Positions 42,685 to 51,785 are shown, counted from the stretch's first letter. The stretch is 64,000 nucleotides of DNA from Paenibacillus sp. FSL H8-0048 (GCF_038002825.1 NZ_JBBODF010000001.1:930001-994000), one strand, 5' to 3'. Notes: a model not told the origin generated them from the sequence alone. Program-made: numbers and translations.

Positions 42685-45114
42685 TTAGACCGTCTCGGGT
42701 AACGAGATCGCTTCGAAATTCTTGCGCAGCTCCGGCGTATTTACAATCTGCTTCCATGGATCAGTAGTCAGGCTGAGCGTCTTCTGGATTCTCTCCACCA
42801 GCGCCGCCCGTTCCTCCGGGGATTCCAGCGCCTGCTTGATGCTGTCCAGACCCACGCGCTCGATCCACTGTGCAGTCCGTTCATTCCATCCGGCTTGCTC
42901 GCGGTAATACTGCAGGAACGCACTTGCCCATTCCAGGACCTCATCATCGGTCTTCACCACGCAGAGCAGATCGGTCGCCCGGACATGGACGCCGCCGTTG
43001 CCGCCGACATGCAGCTCCCAGCCGCCGTCTATCGCCACCACCCCAAAGTCCTTGATTGTCGCTTCCGCACAGTTGCGCGGACACCCGGATACGGCCAGCT
43101 TCACCTTACCCGGAGCATTCAGCCGTTCAAAAGCCTTTTCCAGCCGAATCCCCATCCCCAGCGCATCCTGGGTCCCGAACCGGCAGAAGGTGGAGCCTAC
43201 GCAGGTCTTTACGGTGCGCAGCGTTTTGCCGTAAGCATGGCCGGAGGGCATATCCAGCTCCTCCCACATCTTCGGCAGATCCTCCTTTTTCACGCCCAGC
43301 AAATCCAGGCGCTGCCCGCCGGTGAACTTGACCAGCGGCACATCGTATTTCACCGCCACCTCCGCTATCTTGATCAGCTCTGCGGGAGAAGTGACCCCGC
43401 CGTAGATTCTCGGCACTACTGAATACGTCCCGTCCTTCTGGATATTGGCATGGTAGCGCTCATTCGTATATCTGGATTCATTCTCATCCACGTATTCCTC
43501 CGGCCAGAGCATACCCAGGTAATAATTCAGCGAAGGGCGGCATTTCGGGCAGCCTTCCTCATTGCTCCAGGACAATACATGCATGACTTCCTTCACCGTG
43601 GTCAGCTTCATCCGCTTGATCTCGGCGACAATCTCATCCCGTCCAAGCGTCGTGCAGCCGCAGATTCCCTCCTTGACCGTAACGGCCGCCTCTCCGGCAT
43701 AGAGCTGGAGCAGTCCCTCTACCAATGGCTTGCAGCCCCCGCAGGAGGCGGATGCTTTGGTGCAGGCCTTGATCTGGCCGACACTGGTGCAGCCGCCGGC
43801 GGTAATCGCTTCGGCAATGGTTCCCTTCGTTACACCATTGCACCCGCAGATGATCTCGTCATCCGGCATCCCTTCCAGCCGGTTGCCCTTGGGCGAAGCC
43901 AGCGCATCGGCCGGAAGGCCGAGCAGCAGCTCCTTCTCGCGCCCCTTGATATTCTCGCCCTTCTTAATCATTGAGAAGAGCTGCGCGCCGTCATTGGTAT
44001 CCCCGAACAGCACGGCACCGATTAGCTTATCATCCTGAATGACCAGCTTCTTGTAGATTCCTTCCGTCTCATCCTGGAACCGGAGCGCCTTCGTACCGGG
44101 CTGTTCAATATACTGTCCCGCCGAGAAAACATCGACGCCGGACACCTTCAGCTTCGTCGAGGTCACCGAACCGGCGTAGCCCTCTGTGGGAGCGCCTGCC
44201 AGTCTTTTGGCCAGCACAGCGCCTTGCTCATACAGCGGGGCTACCAGGCCGTAGGCAATGCCGCGATGCTCTGCACATTCCCCGACGGCGTAAATGCCGG
44301 GCAGGCTGGTCTCCATATAATCGTTCACCACGATGCCCCGGTTCACCTCAATCCCGCTGCTGCGGGCAAGCTCCACATTCGGCTTGATGCCGACTGCCAT
44401 CACAATCAGATCAGCCTCCGCCATCTCGCCGTCTGCGAACAGCAGGCCTTTGACTCTCTTTTTGCCGAGAATGGCTTCCGACTGCTTCTTCAGCAGGAAC
44501 TTCATGCCCTGAGCTTCGAGCTCTCCCCGCAGCATCCGGGAAGCGGTCTCGTCTAACTGACGCTCCATAATATACTCGTGGATGTGAACCACCGAGACGT
44601 CCATCCCCAGGTGCAGCAGCCCTCTGGCCGCTTCAAGTCCGAGAAGACCACCGCCGATGACTATCGCTTTGTTATATTTTTGCGATACGTCCTGCATGAT
44701 TTGAGTATCCTTGATGTCACGGAAGGCAATAACGCCCTCCTTCTCTGTTCCGGGGATCGGCAGCATAAAGGGATTGGAGCCGGTCGCCAGAATCAGCTCA
44801 TCATACGCAGCCGTAACTCCTTTATCCGTATTGACTGTACGTGCAGCAGTGTTAATAGAAGTTACTGTGTGTCCTGTGTATAAGGTAATATTGAAGCTGC
44901 GGTACCATTCGAGATCATTAATGACGATTTCATCCAGGCTTGCCCCGCCTGCCAGCACGGAAGACAGCATGATGCGGTTATAATTGGGATAAGGCTCTGT
45001 GCCAAAAATCGTAATCTCGTACGCCTCCGGCGCCAATTTGAGCAGATGCTCAATGGCTCTGACCCCCGCCATCCCATTGCCGACTAATATCAGTTTTTTA
45101 CGTTTCACTGTCAT
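42685..45114 (-). CDS. nirB: Nitrite reductase [NAD(P)H] large subunit
   Basis: 809-residue siroheme/FAD enzyme reducing nitrite to ammonium. In order: FAD domain (LVGNGMAGVRAIEHLL), NAD domain (VIGGGLLGLEAARGL), BFD-like [2Fe-2S] domain (CGCNGVTKG, CTKASASCGGC), a second Cys set (CGCTTLGR), then the reductase half with the [4Fe-4S]/siroheme ligands CVGSTFC and SGCPRNC. I chose the ATG at 45114, after GGAGAGGAGAG; an upstream in-frame ATG at 45162 falls inside the leader hairpin region. Expression is probably controlled by the ANTAR leader. Confidence 0.95.
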   Translation of the reverse strand: MTVKRKKLILVGNGMAGVRAIEHLLKLAPEAYEITIFGTEPYPNYNRIMLSSVLAGGASLDEIVINDLEWYRSFNITLYTGHTVTSINTAARTVNTDKGVTAAYDELILATGSNPFMLPIPGTEKEGVIAFRDIKDTQIMQDVSQKYNKAIVIGGGLLGLEAARGLLHLGMDVSVVHIHEYIMERQLDETASRMLRGELEAQGMKFLLKKQSEAILGKKRVKGLLFADGEMAEADLIVMAVGIKPNVELARSSGIEVNRGIVVNDYMETSLPGIYAVGECAEHRGIAYGLVAPLYEQGAVLAKRLAGAPTEGYAGSVTSTKLKVSGVDVFSAGQYIEQPGTKALRFQDETEGIYKKLVIQDDKLIGAVLFGDTNDGAQLFSMIKKGENIKGREKELLLGLPADALASPKGNRLEGMPDDEIICGCNGVTKGTIAEAITAGGCTSVGQIKACTKASASCGGCKPLVEGLLQLYAGEAAVTVKEGICGCTTLGRDEIVAEIKRMKLTTVKEVMHVLSWSNEEGCPKCRPSLNYYLGMLWPEEYVDENESRYTNERYHANIQKDGTYSVVPRIYGGVTSPAELIKIAEVAVKYDVPLVKFTGGQRLDLLGVKKEDLPKMWEELDMPSGHAYGKTLRTVKTCVGSTFCRFGTQDALGMGIRLEKAFERLNAPGKVKLAVSGCPRNCAEATIKDFGVVAIDGGWELHVGGNGGVHVRATDLLCVVKTDDEVLEWASAFLQYYREQAGWNERTAQWIERVGLDSIKQALESPEERAALVERIQKTLSLTTDPWKQIVNTPELRKNFEAISLPETV

Positions 45115-45137
45115 CTGTATCTCTCTCCTCTCCAGGT

Positions 45138-45249
45138 GCACAACAGAAATAGCCCGCTTCACTCCGCCCGGAAAAGATACTTTTCCCGTAAGCGTTATAA
45201 GTGAGAGCAGGCGCCATTGCCGCTTCAGCCGAATACATCGTTGTATTCG
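45138..45249 (-). ncRNA. nirB leader with tandem ANTAR-target hairpins and terminator
   Basis: Transcribed from the minus strand. P1 is CGAATAC, loop AACGAT, GTATTCG (45249-45230). After a 5-nt linker, P2 is AGCGGC, loop AATGGC, GCC-T-GCT (45224-45206). Both loops have six bases with A1 and G4, the ANTAR target rule. The P2 3' arm GCCTGCT also begins an alternative stem with AGTGAAGCGGGC ending at 45152, enclosing a GGAAAAG/CTTTTCC hairpin and followed by TATTTCTGTT. P2 and this terminator-like stem are mutually exclusive, so ANTAR binding should allow read-through. Confidence 0.75.
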
Positions 45250-45273
45250 TGAATTGTTGAATTTGTTAAAACG

Positions 45274-45303
45274 ACTATACTACAGCCGTCTACGATACGT
45301 CAA
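45274..45303 (-). promoter_or_regulatory. nirB promoter
   Basis: Minus strand: -35 TTGACG (45303-45298), 18-bp spacer, -10 TATAGT (45279-45274). Transcription would begin near 45267, some 18 nt before the first ANTAR hairpin, giving a leader of about 150 nt. Confidence 0.7.
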
Positions 45304-45453
45304 TAATTATGACATATAAAATTTAATTAATTTAATTTATCGACAAGAACGTTGATTTTGTGTTATATAATATAACATTAACTATCCTGTAAATTAGATT
45401 GTGAGCAATTATACAAGATGTCTCTATTCTTAGGTAAAAGGAGCGTCGTCCCC

Positions 45454-46050
45454 ATGCATTCCCTGCTCGTAATAGAACCTGCTGGAACAGAGAATCCCGC
45501 AGAAGCGCGCTCCTCTGAAGGACCTGACCACATCCTAAGCTCTTGCGGCTATGTAGTAGGAAGCGCAGCGTCACCGGAGCAGGCTGCCCCGTTCATCGGC
45601 GATGCCGATGCCTTCATCCTCAATCTTCCGGTGACGGATATCAGCCATTGGAGAACCCTGCTGGTGCAGCATAAGCTTGCGCCAGTAATCTGGTGGTGTA
45701 CCCCGCATACCGCTAACCTCTCCGTCTCTGCCTGCGGCGACGATATTATGGTGGACGGCATTCTATCCCCTGCTATGAAGCCGCCGGAGATTCACTGGAC
45801 GCTGCATTTCAGTGCCAGGCAATGCTTCGAGCGCAAGCAATGGTTGAAGGAACGGGAGCAGCTGCTCTCCCGGATTGAAGAACGCAAATGGATCGACATG
45901 GCCAAGGGCATTCTGTCCAAGGCCAAGAATATCAGTGAATCGGAAGCCTATGACCTGCTGCGCAAGCAGGCAATGAATGAACGCAAACGGATCGTGGATG
46001 TAGCAACCTCCATCGTCAAGGTCTACCAGATGCTGCAGGATCAAACTTAA
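45454..46050 (+). CDS. ANTAR-domain transcription antiterminator
   Basis: 198-residue protein with a receiver-like N-terminal domain (LVIEPAG..., lacking an obvious phospho-acceptor Asp in a DxxLP context) and a C-terminal ANTAR RNA-binding domain at about 135-195 (EERKWIDMAKGILSKAKNISESEAYDLLRKQAMNERKRIVDVA). A coiled coil (about 125-145) links them, as in AmiR/NasR types. I chose the ATG at 45454 (AAGGAG 10 nt upstream) over one at 45418. It is divergent from nirB, whose leader contains a matching hairpin pair, so it is the likely nitrite/nitrate-responsive antiterminator. Confidence 0.88.
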   Translation: MHSLLVIEPAGTENPAEARSSEGPDHILSSCGYVVGSAASPEQAAPFIGDADAFILNLPVTDISHWRTLLVQHKLAPVIWWCTPHTANLSVSACGDDIMVDGILSPAMKPPEIHWTLHFSARQCFERKQWLKEREQLLSRIEERKWIDMAKGILSKAKNISESEAYDLLRKQAMNERKRIVDVATSIVKVYQMLQDQT

Positions 46051-46062
46051 GGAGAACGCCAT

Positions 46063-47112
46063 ATGATTAATATTCTGAGGGAAGTTGCCCGCGGCAAACG
46101 CGGTGCGAAGGATTTAAGCTACGGGGAAGCTGAATATGCGGCCGAGGCCATACTCACCCGGTCCGCTTCGCCGGTGCAGATTGGCGCGTTCCTGATCGCA
46201 GAGCGCATGAAGCTGGAGAGCCTGGAGGAGCTGGAGGCTTTTGTAGCAGTCTGCCGTAAATATGCCTTCCGTGAGCCTGTTCACCAGGGAATTGACTGCG
46301 CCGGTCCGTATGACGGCAGGGTACATTCCTTCATTGCAACCTTCCCCACGGCCTTTCTGCTGTCGGCCGCAGGTCTGCCGGTTACCCTGCATGGTTCAGC
46401 GGGCTTGCCGCCCAAATGGGGCATTACGCTACAGGATATCATCCAGGCCGGGGGAGTGGATGTAGCCGGACTGAGCCGCAGTGACGCGGTTCATGCCGCC
46501 GAAGCCGGCGGGGTGCTGTTTGTGAAGTCGGAGCAGTGGTGCCCGCCGCTGGGTGAGCTTCGCGGACTCCGTGAGGACATTGGGATGCGGACGATTTTTA
46601 ATACGGCTGAGAAGCTGATCGACTATTCCTGTTCACCGTTTATTGTCTTCGGGATATTCCATAATACGGTATTCGACCGGAGCTCCCGGCTCATTGCGAA
46701 GCTCGGCTATCAGCGGGGACTGGTGGTGCAGGGCGTGGAAGGCTCGGAGGACCTGTACATTGACCGGCCGAACCGCGTATACCGGATTCAGGACGGAGCG
46801 GCGGAGCTGGATATCATCGACCCCGATTCGCTTGGTTTGGAGGTTCCCGTACCTGTCGAGCAGGAATGGACGGCTCTGCGGCAGCTCCGTACGGCCGAAG
46901 AAGTCCTGCAAGGCGGCGGGCATATGGCTTACTACAACCAGACGCTGCTTAACGCCGCCGCCAGACTGCATGCCGCCGGGCGTGTGAACTCGATTGAAGA
47001 AGGCGTCTATACCTGCAAGCCTCTGCTGGACAACGGCCAGGCCTGGGAGACGTATCAGCGCTGGCATCGCGCAATGACGGGCAGCAGAGTTGCTCCACTC
47101 GGACAGGGATGA
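46063..47112 (+). CDS. TrpD2-like protein (anthranilate phosphoribosyltransferase fold)
   Basis: 349-residue protein with the TrpD/nucleoside phosphorylase fold: N-terminal helical part (LSYGEAEYAAEAILTRSASPVQIGAFLIAERMK), DCAGPYDGRV, a GSAGLPPKWGIT region in place of the usual PRPP glycine loop, and FNTAEKL. It resembles the YbiB/TrpD2 group, of which E. coli YbiB binds nucleic acid and lacks TrpD activity (known for that protein). It starts 12 bp after the ANTAR gene, with AAGGAG, so the two are co-transcribed. A role in nitrogen control is inference. Confidence 0.82.
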   Translation: MINILREVARGKRGAKDLSYGEAEYAAEAILTRSASPVQIGAFLIAERMKLESLEELEAFVAVCRKYAFREPVHQGIDCAGPYDGRVHSFIATFPTAFLLSAAGLPVTLHGSAGLPPKWGITLQDIIQAGGVDVAGLSRSDAVHAAEAGGVLFVKSEQWCPPLGELRGLREDIGMRTIFNTAEKLIDYSCSPFIVFGIFHNTVFDRSSRLIAKLGYQRGLVVQGVEGSEDLYIDRPNRVYRIQDGAAELDIIDPDSLGLEVPVPVEQEWTALRQLRTAEEVLQGGGHMAYYNQTLLNAAARLHAAGRVNSIEEGVYTCKPLLDNGQAWETYQRWHRAMTGSRVAPLGQG

Positions 47113-47141
47113 GAGTGGGAGATCGGTGTTCCACACACACT

Positions 47142-47180
47142 AAAAAGCGTGCCATCCGCATTCCTGCGGTGCACGCTCTT
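47142..47180. terminator. Bidirectional terminator between the TrpD2-like and YdcZ genes
   Basis: Stem AGCGTGC / GCACGCT with an inner CCGCA/TGCGG pair. AAAAA precedes it on the plus strand, giving a T-run on the minus strand; CTCTTGTCC follows on the plus strand. It lies 30 bp after the plus-strand stop and 26 bp before the minus-strand YdcZ stop. Confidence 0.75.
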
Positions 47181-47205
47181 GTCCGTTACTGCAAATGCTT
47201 CGTCG

Positions 47206-47709
47206 TTAATCCGTATGCAGCGCCCCCTGCGGCTTGCCGGAACCCTGGCTCCCGGCGGGCTCTTTAGCATCGCTTGTGCCGCCCAGCTTGAAGACCAGGA
47301 TGCCGCCGACAATGATCAGCACGCCGATTAGCTGGTTTAACGAGAACGGAACCTTCGCCAGGCCCAGCCAGCCCAGTGAATCCCACAGCAAGGCGAAGCC
47401 GAGCTGGGCAGTTAGTACAATCGAGATGGCATAAGTTGCGCCAAGGATTCTGGTGGCCTGGACCAGGCAGATCACGACCCCCACGCCGATCATTCCGCTT
47501 AACCAGTACCAGGGCTGCATGTGCTGCAGCGTGAACATATTTTTCCCTTCCATAATCAGCCCCATGACGAGGGATGCGGCGAAACCCATACCTAGTACCA
47601 GTGTTGTAGTCGACCAAGAGCCTGTGTGTTCATTAACCTTGGCGTTGAAAATATTCTGTAAACTGACCAGCGCGCCCGCGATCAGTGCAAGTACTAATCC
47701 TGCTAACAT
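47206..47709 (-). CDS. DMT-type membrane transporter, YdcZ (DUF606) family
   Basis: 167 residues with five predicted membrane helices: the start LAGLVLALIAGALVSLQNIFNAKV is the family signature and the last helix is LIGVLIIVGGILVFKLG. The C-terminal tail is polar. It belongs to the short drug/metabolite transporter families that work as pairs. It lies 18 bp downstream of a second YdcZ gene, so the two probably form a heterodimer. Substrate unknown. Confidence 0.85.
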   Translation of the reverse strand: MLAGLVLALIAGALVSLQNIFNAKVNEHTGSWSTTTLVLGMGFAASLVMGLIMEGKNMFTLQHMQPWYWLSGMIGVGVVICLVQATRILGATYAISIVLTAQLGFALLWDSLGWLGLAKVPFSLNQLIGVLIIVGGILVFKLGGTSDAKEPAGSQGSGKPQGALHTD

Positions 47710-47727
47710 ATCTCTTACCCCCTTCGT

Positions 47728-48153
47728 TTAGAACTTTAGTACAACTACCCCGAGAATCATCATCCCGATGCCGATAAACTGCGGCAGCTTCATCTTTTGC
47801 CGGACGACACCGAACCAGCCCCGGATATCAATGATGAACGTCAGGCAGAGCTGCGCAATCAGCAGCGCCGAGATCGTAAGTGTAACCCCTATGTTCTGAA
47901 TCGCCGTCACCTCACTGAAAATCACGAAGGCGGCCAGACCGCCGCCGCTGATGTATAGCGGATGTACCTTGCGGAAGCCGTGCTTTTTGCCGTCCCGTAC
48001 CACCAGCGCTATCGCTAACGCCATAATGAATCCGGTAAGCTGGGTAATGGTTGCCGCCTGCCACGTGCCGATATCCTGGCTGATTCTGGCATTGGCTACC
48101 CCCTGAAGTGTAATGCAGGCCCCGGCCATAAATGCGAATAGTATTCCTTTCAT
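47728..48153 (-). CDS. DMT-type membrane transporter, YdcZ (DUF606) family, partner
   Basis: 141 residues, five predicted membrane helices, starting GILFAFMAGACITLQGVANARISQDIG, matching the YdcZ start pattern of its neighbour. It lacks the polar tail. First gene of the transporter pair. Substrate unknown. Confidence 0.85.
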   Translation of the reverse strand: MKGILFAFMAGACITLQGVANARISQDIGTWQAATITQLTGFIMALAIALVVRDGKKHGFRKVHPLYISGGGLAAFVIFSEVTAIQNIGVTLTISALLIAQLCLTFIIDIRGWFGVVRQKMKLPQFIGIGMMILGVVVLKF

Positions 48154-48283
48154 CTGTCTCTCTCCTCTTTTTGCTTCTCTCTACTTATTAAAAGCCAGTT
48201 CGCCGGATTCGGGAAGGACATATGTCCTATTCGGTAAAAGTCTGCTAGCCGCGCCGCCTGCATCGCCCTGCTAAAGAGACAAC

Positions 48284-48323
48284 AAGCCCGTTTCAGGCCG
48301 GATTCCGGCTCAAAACGGGCTTT
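48284..48323 (-). terminator. Terminator-like hairpin after the NUDIX gene
   Basis: Stem AAGCCCGTTT / AAACGGGCTTT with inner CCGG/CCGG pairing, 38 bp past the NUDIX stop. On the minus strand it is followed only by GTTGTCTC, so termination may be weak. Confidence 0.55.
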
Positions 48324-48361
48324 CATAGACTTTTCGGACAAGATGGGTTTACGTCTGACTC

Positions 48362-48763
48362 TCAGGAGATGAGGCTCATCTCCCGCAGTTTGTCCATGAT
48401 GATGACACTGACCGCCGATACCCTGTCTATGTCCTTATAGGTTAACCAGGCCAGCTCCTCAATCTCCGAAGCCGGGGCAAGCTCGCCTGTGAAATCTGCG
48501 GTCAGGCAGGTCATCCGCACGAGCACGCCTTCCGCTTTGCCATGGGCGGGAGCCTCAAAGCTTCCGAACGCTGCAATCGTCTCCGGCAGGATCTGAACGG
48601 ACAGCTCCTCCTCAATCTCGCGGATGAGAGTCTCGGCATCACTCTCGCCGGGCTCCCGCTTACCGCCGGGGAAATAATAAGTGTCCTTGCCTGTGGAACG
48701 CGCGCCCAGTACCTTGCCGTCCACAACATAGATCCAGGCTACCTTATCTATTACATTACTCAT
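48362..48763 (-). CDS. NUDIX hydrolase
   Basis: 133-residue NUDIX pyrophosphohydrolase. The Nudix box is GGKREPGESDAETLIREIEEELS, with the REIEEE metal-binding helix intact. It starts at the ATG at 48763, whose bases overlap the stop of the preceding GTPase gene by 8 bp; the longer open frame upstream lies inside that gene. Substrate unknown; cleaning of oxidised or excess nucleotides is typical. Confidence 0.87.
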   Translation of the reverse strand: MSNVIDKVAWIYVVDGKVLGARSTGKDTYYFPGGKREPGESDAETLIREIEEELSVQILPETIAAFGSFEAPAHGKAEGVLVRMTCLTADFTGELAPASEIEELAWLTYKDIDRVSAVSVIIMDKLREMSLIS

Positions 48764-50792
48764 TGTTAGTCTGCACCTTTCCTTCTGCGTCACGCTGAAA
48801 CGGAACTGCCCGTTTAAGAACAGTGTACCCGTTCCTGCTTGCTGCTTGAATATGCATATGCTGTCCGGCCTCTTCCCAGGGTACAGCATATCCCTCACCT
48901 TTAGCGCAAAAAATAGACGCCGAGGAGTAGGCCGGGTCTGCATTTTTATTATAATTCCGCTGCTCCACCACCGCCCCGGTCTGGTGGCAAGGCTCATATC
49001 CGGCTACTCTGAGCGACATCGATCCCTTGCCCTGCGTCATCGCCGCCAGTCTCACCCCGTAATTCATGAAGCTTGCCGCCGGAACTATGCCCGTAATTAC
49101 CGCCTTGGACGGTGAAATATCCGGGGGATTGAAGCGGCCGCCGGCTTGCTGAATATCACTCATAACCTTTCCCACATCGTCCGGATCTATCCGGATCTTC
49201 AGGTCGTAGACCGGCTCCAGCAGCAGATTATCTGCCTGCTCCAGCCCCTGTCGCAAGGCGCGGTAAGCTGCTTCCCGGAAATCACCGCCGCTCGTGTGCT
49301 TATTATGTGCCTTTCCCGTCAGCAAGGTGATCTTCAGATCCGTCAGCGGGGAACCGGTCAGCAGGCCGTGATGGCCGCTCTCCAGCAGATGCTGCTCAAT
49401 CTGATGCTGGTAGCCTAATGTGAGATCATCCGGGTGGCAGCGGTTCATGAACGTGATCCCGCTCCCGCGTTCCCCGCCCTCAAGCATGAGATGCACCTCG
49501 GCGTAGTGGCCCAGCGGCTCAAAATGCCCGCAACCATAGACTGTACCCGCAATAGTCTCCTTATAGAGAATCTCCGGCGGGCCAAACGAGATTTTAAGCT
49601 GGAACCGCTCCGCCGCGATCTGCTCCAGAATCTCAAGCTGTATCCCGCCCATCACATGAATATGCAGCTCCTGGAGATCTTCATCCCAGCTTACATTCAG
49701 TGACGGATCTTCCGCGCCAAGCTGTCCGAAGGCATGCATCAGCTCCTTCAGGTGCACGGGCGGCTTGAAGAGCACCTTGGATTTCAAGGTGGGAATCAGT
49801 CCGCTGCTCTGCGCGTCCTGAAGTTCGCCTACTCCCGCACCCGGCAGCACGGAGCTTAGGCCGACAACGGCGAACAGCTCCCCGGCGGCAGCCCAGTCAG
49901 CAGCGCTATAAGCAGTACCGTTATATTTGCGGATTCCGGTAATCCGTTCGGAGGTTTGTTCCGCTTCTGCGCCATAAGCCAAGCTCTCGCGGTTCTTCAG
50001 CACGCCCTGCAGCGCTTTGATGTAGGTGATACGCGTACCTCTGGCATCGTGGCGGATCTTGTAGACCCTCCCGGCAAAAGGCAGCGTATGATCGTACTCC
50101 GTGAACGTGAGCGCATCCAGCATCTCCAGAAATTCACTCACCCCGCGGTCCAGCAGCGCAGAGCCGTGCATACATGGGAAAATCTCTCCGCGCTTTACCA
50201 TAGACCTCAGTGCAATGCGGCAACCGCTGTCTGTCAGCCTGCCTTCAAGATAGGGTTCCAGCAGCGTCTCCTCGCGTTCGGCAAGGAACGATTTCATCTC
50301 CTCGGTCCACGCAGCTTCCGGCTGCTCCGGCAACAGCAAGGCATCGCCGCTAAGCAGCTGCCGGATCTCTTCCAGGACCCGCTCAGGGTCACTCCCTGCA
50401 CGGTCGGTTTTGTTAATGAAGAACAGGGTCGGAATCCGGTGCTGGCGCAGCAGCTGCCAGAGCGTTTCGGTGTGGCTCTCTACTCCCTCCACTGCGCTGA
50501 GAATCACCACTGCATAGTCCAGCACCTGCAGACAGCGTTCCATCTCCGGGGAGAAATCGACATGGCCCGGTGTATCCAGCAGGAAATAGCGGGCATCCTT
50601 ATAGGTGAACTCCGCCTGATCGGCGAAGACGGTGATCCCGCGTGCTTTTTCAATCTCATGGGTATCCAGGAACGTATCCTGATGGTCCACACGCCCCCTG
50701 CTGCGGATGGCTTCGGTATGGTAGAGCAGCTGCTCGGCGAAGGTCGTCTTCCCGGCATCTACATGGGCGAGCAGTCCTACAGTTATATTCAT
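48756..50792 (-). CDS. Tet(M)/EF-G-like translation GTPase (ribosomal protection family)
   Basis: 678-residue GTPase with the EF-G domain order. G1 AHVDAGKTT (9-17), switch I region ARGITV, G3 DTPGHVDF, G4 NKTD. Domain IV and V follow, with the C-terminal region ITGIVPAASFMNYG similar in layout to Tet(M)/OtrA. The C-terminus (YSSASIFCAKGEGYAVPWEEAGQHMHI) differs from classical Tet(M), so tetracycline resistance is possible but not certain. It lies 9 bp after the aldo/keto reductase gene and overlaps the NUDIX gene. Confidence 0.85.
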   Translation of the reverse strand: MNITVGLLAHVDAGKTTFAEQLLYHTEAIRSRGRVDHQDTFLDTHEIEKARGITVFADQAEFTYKDARYFLLDTPGHVDFSPEMERCLQVLDYAVVILSAVEGVESHTETLWQLLRQHRIPTLFFINKTDRAGSDPERVLEEIRQLLSGDALLLPEQPEAAWTEEMKSFLAEREETLLEPYLEGRLTDSGCRIALRSMVKRGEIFPCMHGSALLDRGVSEFLEMLDALTFTEYDHTLPFAGRVYKIRHDARGTRITYIKALQGVLKNRESLAYGAEAEQTSERITGIRKYNGTAYSAADWAAAGELFAVVGLSSVLPGAGVGELQDAQSSGLIPTLKSKVLFKPPVHLKELMHAFGQLGAEDPSLNVSWDEDLQELHIHVMGGIQLEILEQIAAERFQLKISFGPPEILYKETIAGTVYGCGHFEPLGHYAEVHLMLEGGERGSGITFMNRCHPDDLTLGYQHQIEQHLLESGHHGLLTGSPLTDLKITLLTGKAHNKHTSGGDFREAAYRALRQGLEQADNLLLEPVYDLKIRIDPDDVGKVMSDIQQAGGRFNPPDISPSKAVITGIVPAASFMNYGVRLAAMTQGKGSMSLRVAGYEPCHQTGAVVEQRNYNKNADPAYSSASIFCAKGEGYAVPWEEAGQHMHIQAASRNGYTVLKRAVPFQRDAEGKVQTNNE

Positions 50793-50801
50793 ATATTGCT
50801 G

Positions 50802-51785
50802 CTACACCTCTCCACGGATATGCGGAACCACCTCTGATTGGTAAAAGGCAGCCAGGCGCTCCATATCCCCTGGACTGAAGGAGGGTACATCCAGTGTGGC
50901 CAGATTATCGTTCACCTGAGCCTCATTCTTGAAGCCCGGAATCACACAGCTGACGGCCGGATGGTCCAGAATCCAGCGCATGGAGGCCCGGGCCATATTG
51001 CCGCGTCCTTCAGCGATCCAATCCAGCTTCTGCGCCAGCTCTACCCCCTTACCAAAAGGCAGACCGGCAAAAGTCTCGCCCACATTGAACTGCTCCCCGT
51101 TCGCATTGAATTTCCGGTGATCATTCTCCTGGAAGGTACTGGACGCCGTGAACTTGCCGGTCAGCAGACCGCTGGCCAGCGGCAGACGCACCAGAATTCC
51201 TGCACCCTTAGCCGCAGCCTGCGGCAACAGCTCCTGTGCCGGCTGCTGGCGGAACAGATTGAAAATGATCTGAAGCGCCGAAACACCAGGATGCTCAAGG
51301 CAGAGCAAGCCCTCCTCGATGGTCTCAACACTGACGCCGTAGTGACGGATTTTACCCTTGGCCTTCAATTGATCCAGCGCCGCGAACACACTCCCATCAC
51401 GCAGAATCTCCATCGGCGGACAGTGGATCTGATACAGATCAATCGCTTCCCGCTCCAGACGCCGCAGGCTCTGCTCACAGTATTCGCTGATCCGGCGCGC
51501 GGAATAATTCTCCGGGTCATGGATATCTCCGGCGCGGCAGAACTTCGTGGCAATATGGATCTCATCTTGCTTCCCCCGGGTCGCCTTGGCAAGCAGCTCC
51601 TCCGCATGACCGCCGCCATAGACGTCTGCCGTATCGAAGAAATTCACGCCCTGCTCCATCGCTGCCTGCAAGCCTCTTAGCCCGTCCTCATCCTTGCTGT
51701 TACCCCAGTCCCCGCCAATCGCCCAAGTGCCAAAGCTGACTTCGCTGACAGACAGCCCCGTATTTCCCAGCTCGCGGTATTTCAT
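50802..51785 (-). CDS. Aldo/keto reductase
   Basis: 327-residue TIM-barrel NADPH oxidoreductase. The catalytic tetrad is visible: Asp51 and Tyr56 in FFDTADVYGGG, Lys81 in ATKF, and His121 in YQIHCPP. The N-terminal MKYRELGNTGLSVSEVSFGTWAIGG is standard for the YajO/YghZ-like branch. GGAGG is 8 nt before the ATG. First gene of a unit with the ribosomal protection-like GTPase and NUDIX gene. Substrate unknown. Confidence 0.92.
   Translation of the reverse strand: MKYRELGNTGLSVSEVSFGTWAIGGDWGNSKDEDGLRGLQAAMEQGVNFFDTADVYGGGHAEELLAKATRGKQDEIHIATKFCRAGDIHDPENYSARRISEYCEQSLRRLEREAIDLYQIHCPPMEILRDGSVFAALDQLKAKGKIRHYGVSVETIEEGLLCLEHPGVSALQIIFNLFRQQPAQELLPQAAAKGAGILVRLPLASGLLTGKFTASSTFQENDHRKFNANGEQFNVGETFAGLPFGKGVELAQKLDWIAEGRGNMARASMRWILDHPAVSCVIPGFKNEAQVNDNLATLDVPSFSPGDMERLAAFYQSEVVPHIRGEV

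Noticed and set aside
49956..50837. 293-codon plus-strand open frame
   Set aside because: Antisense to the GTPase gene; no start signal.
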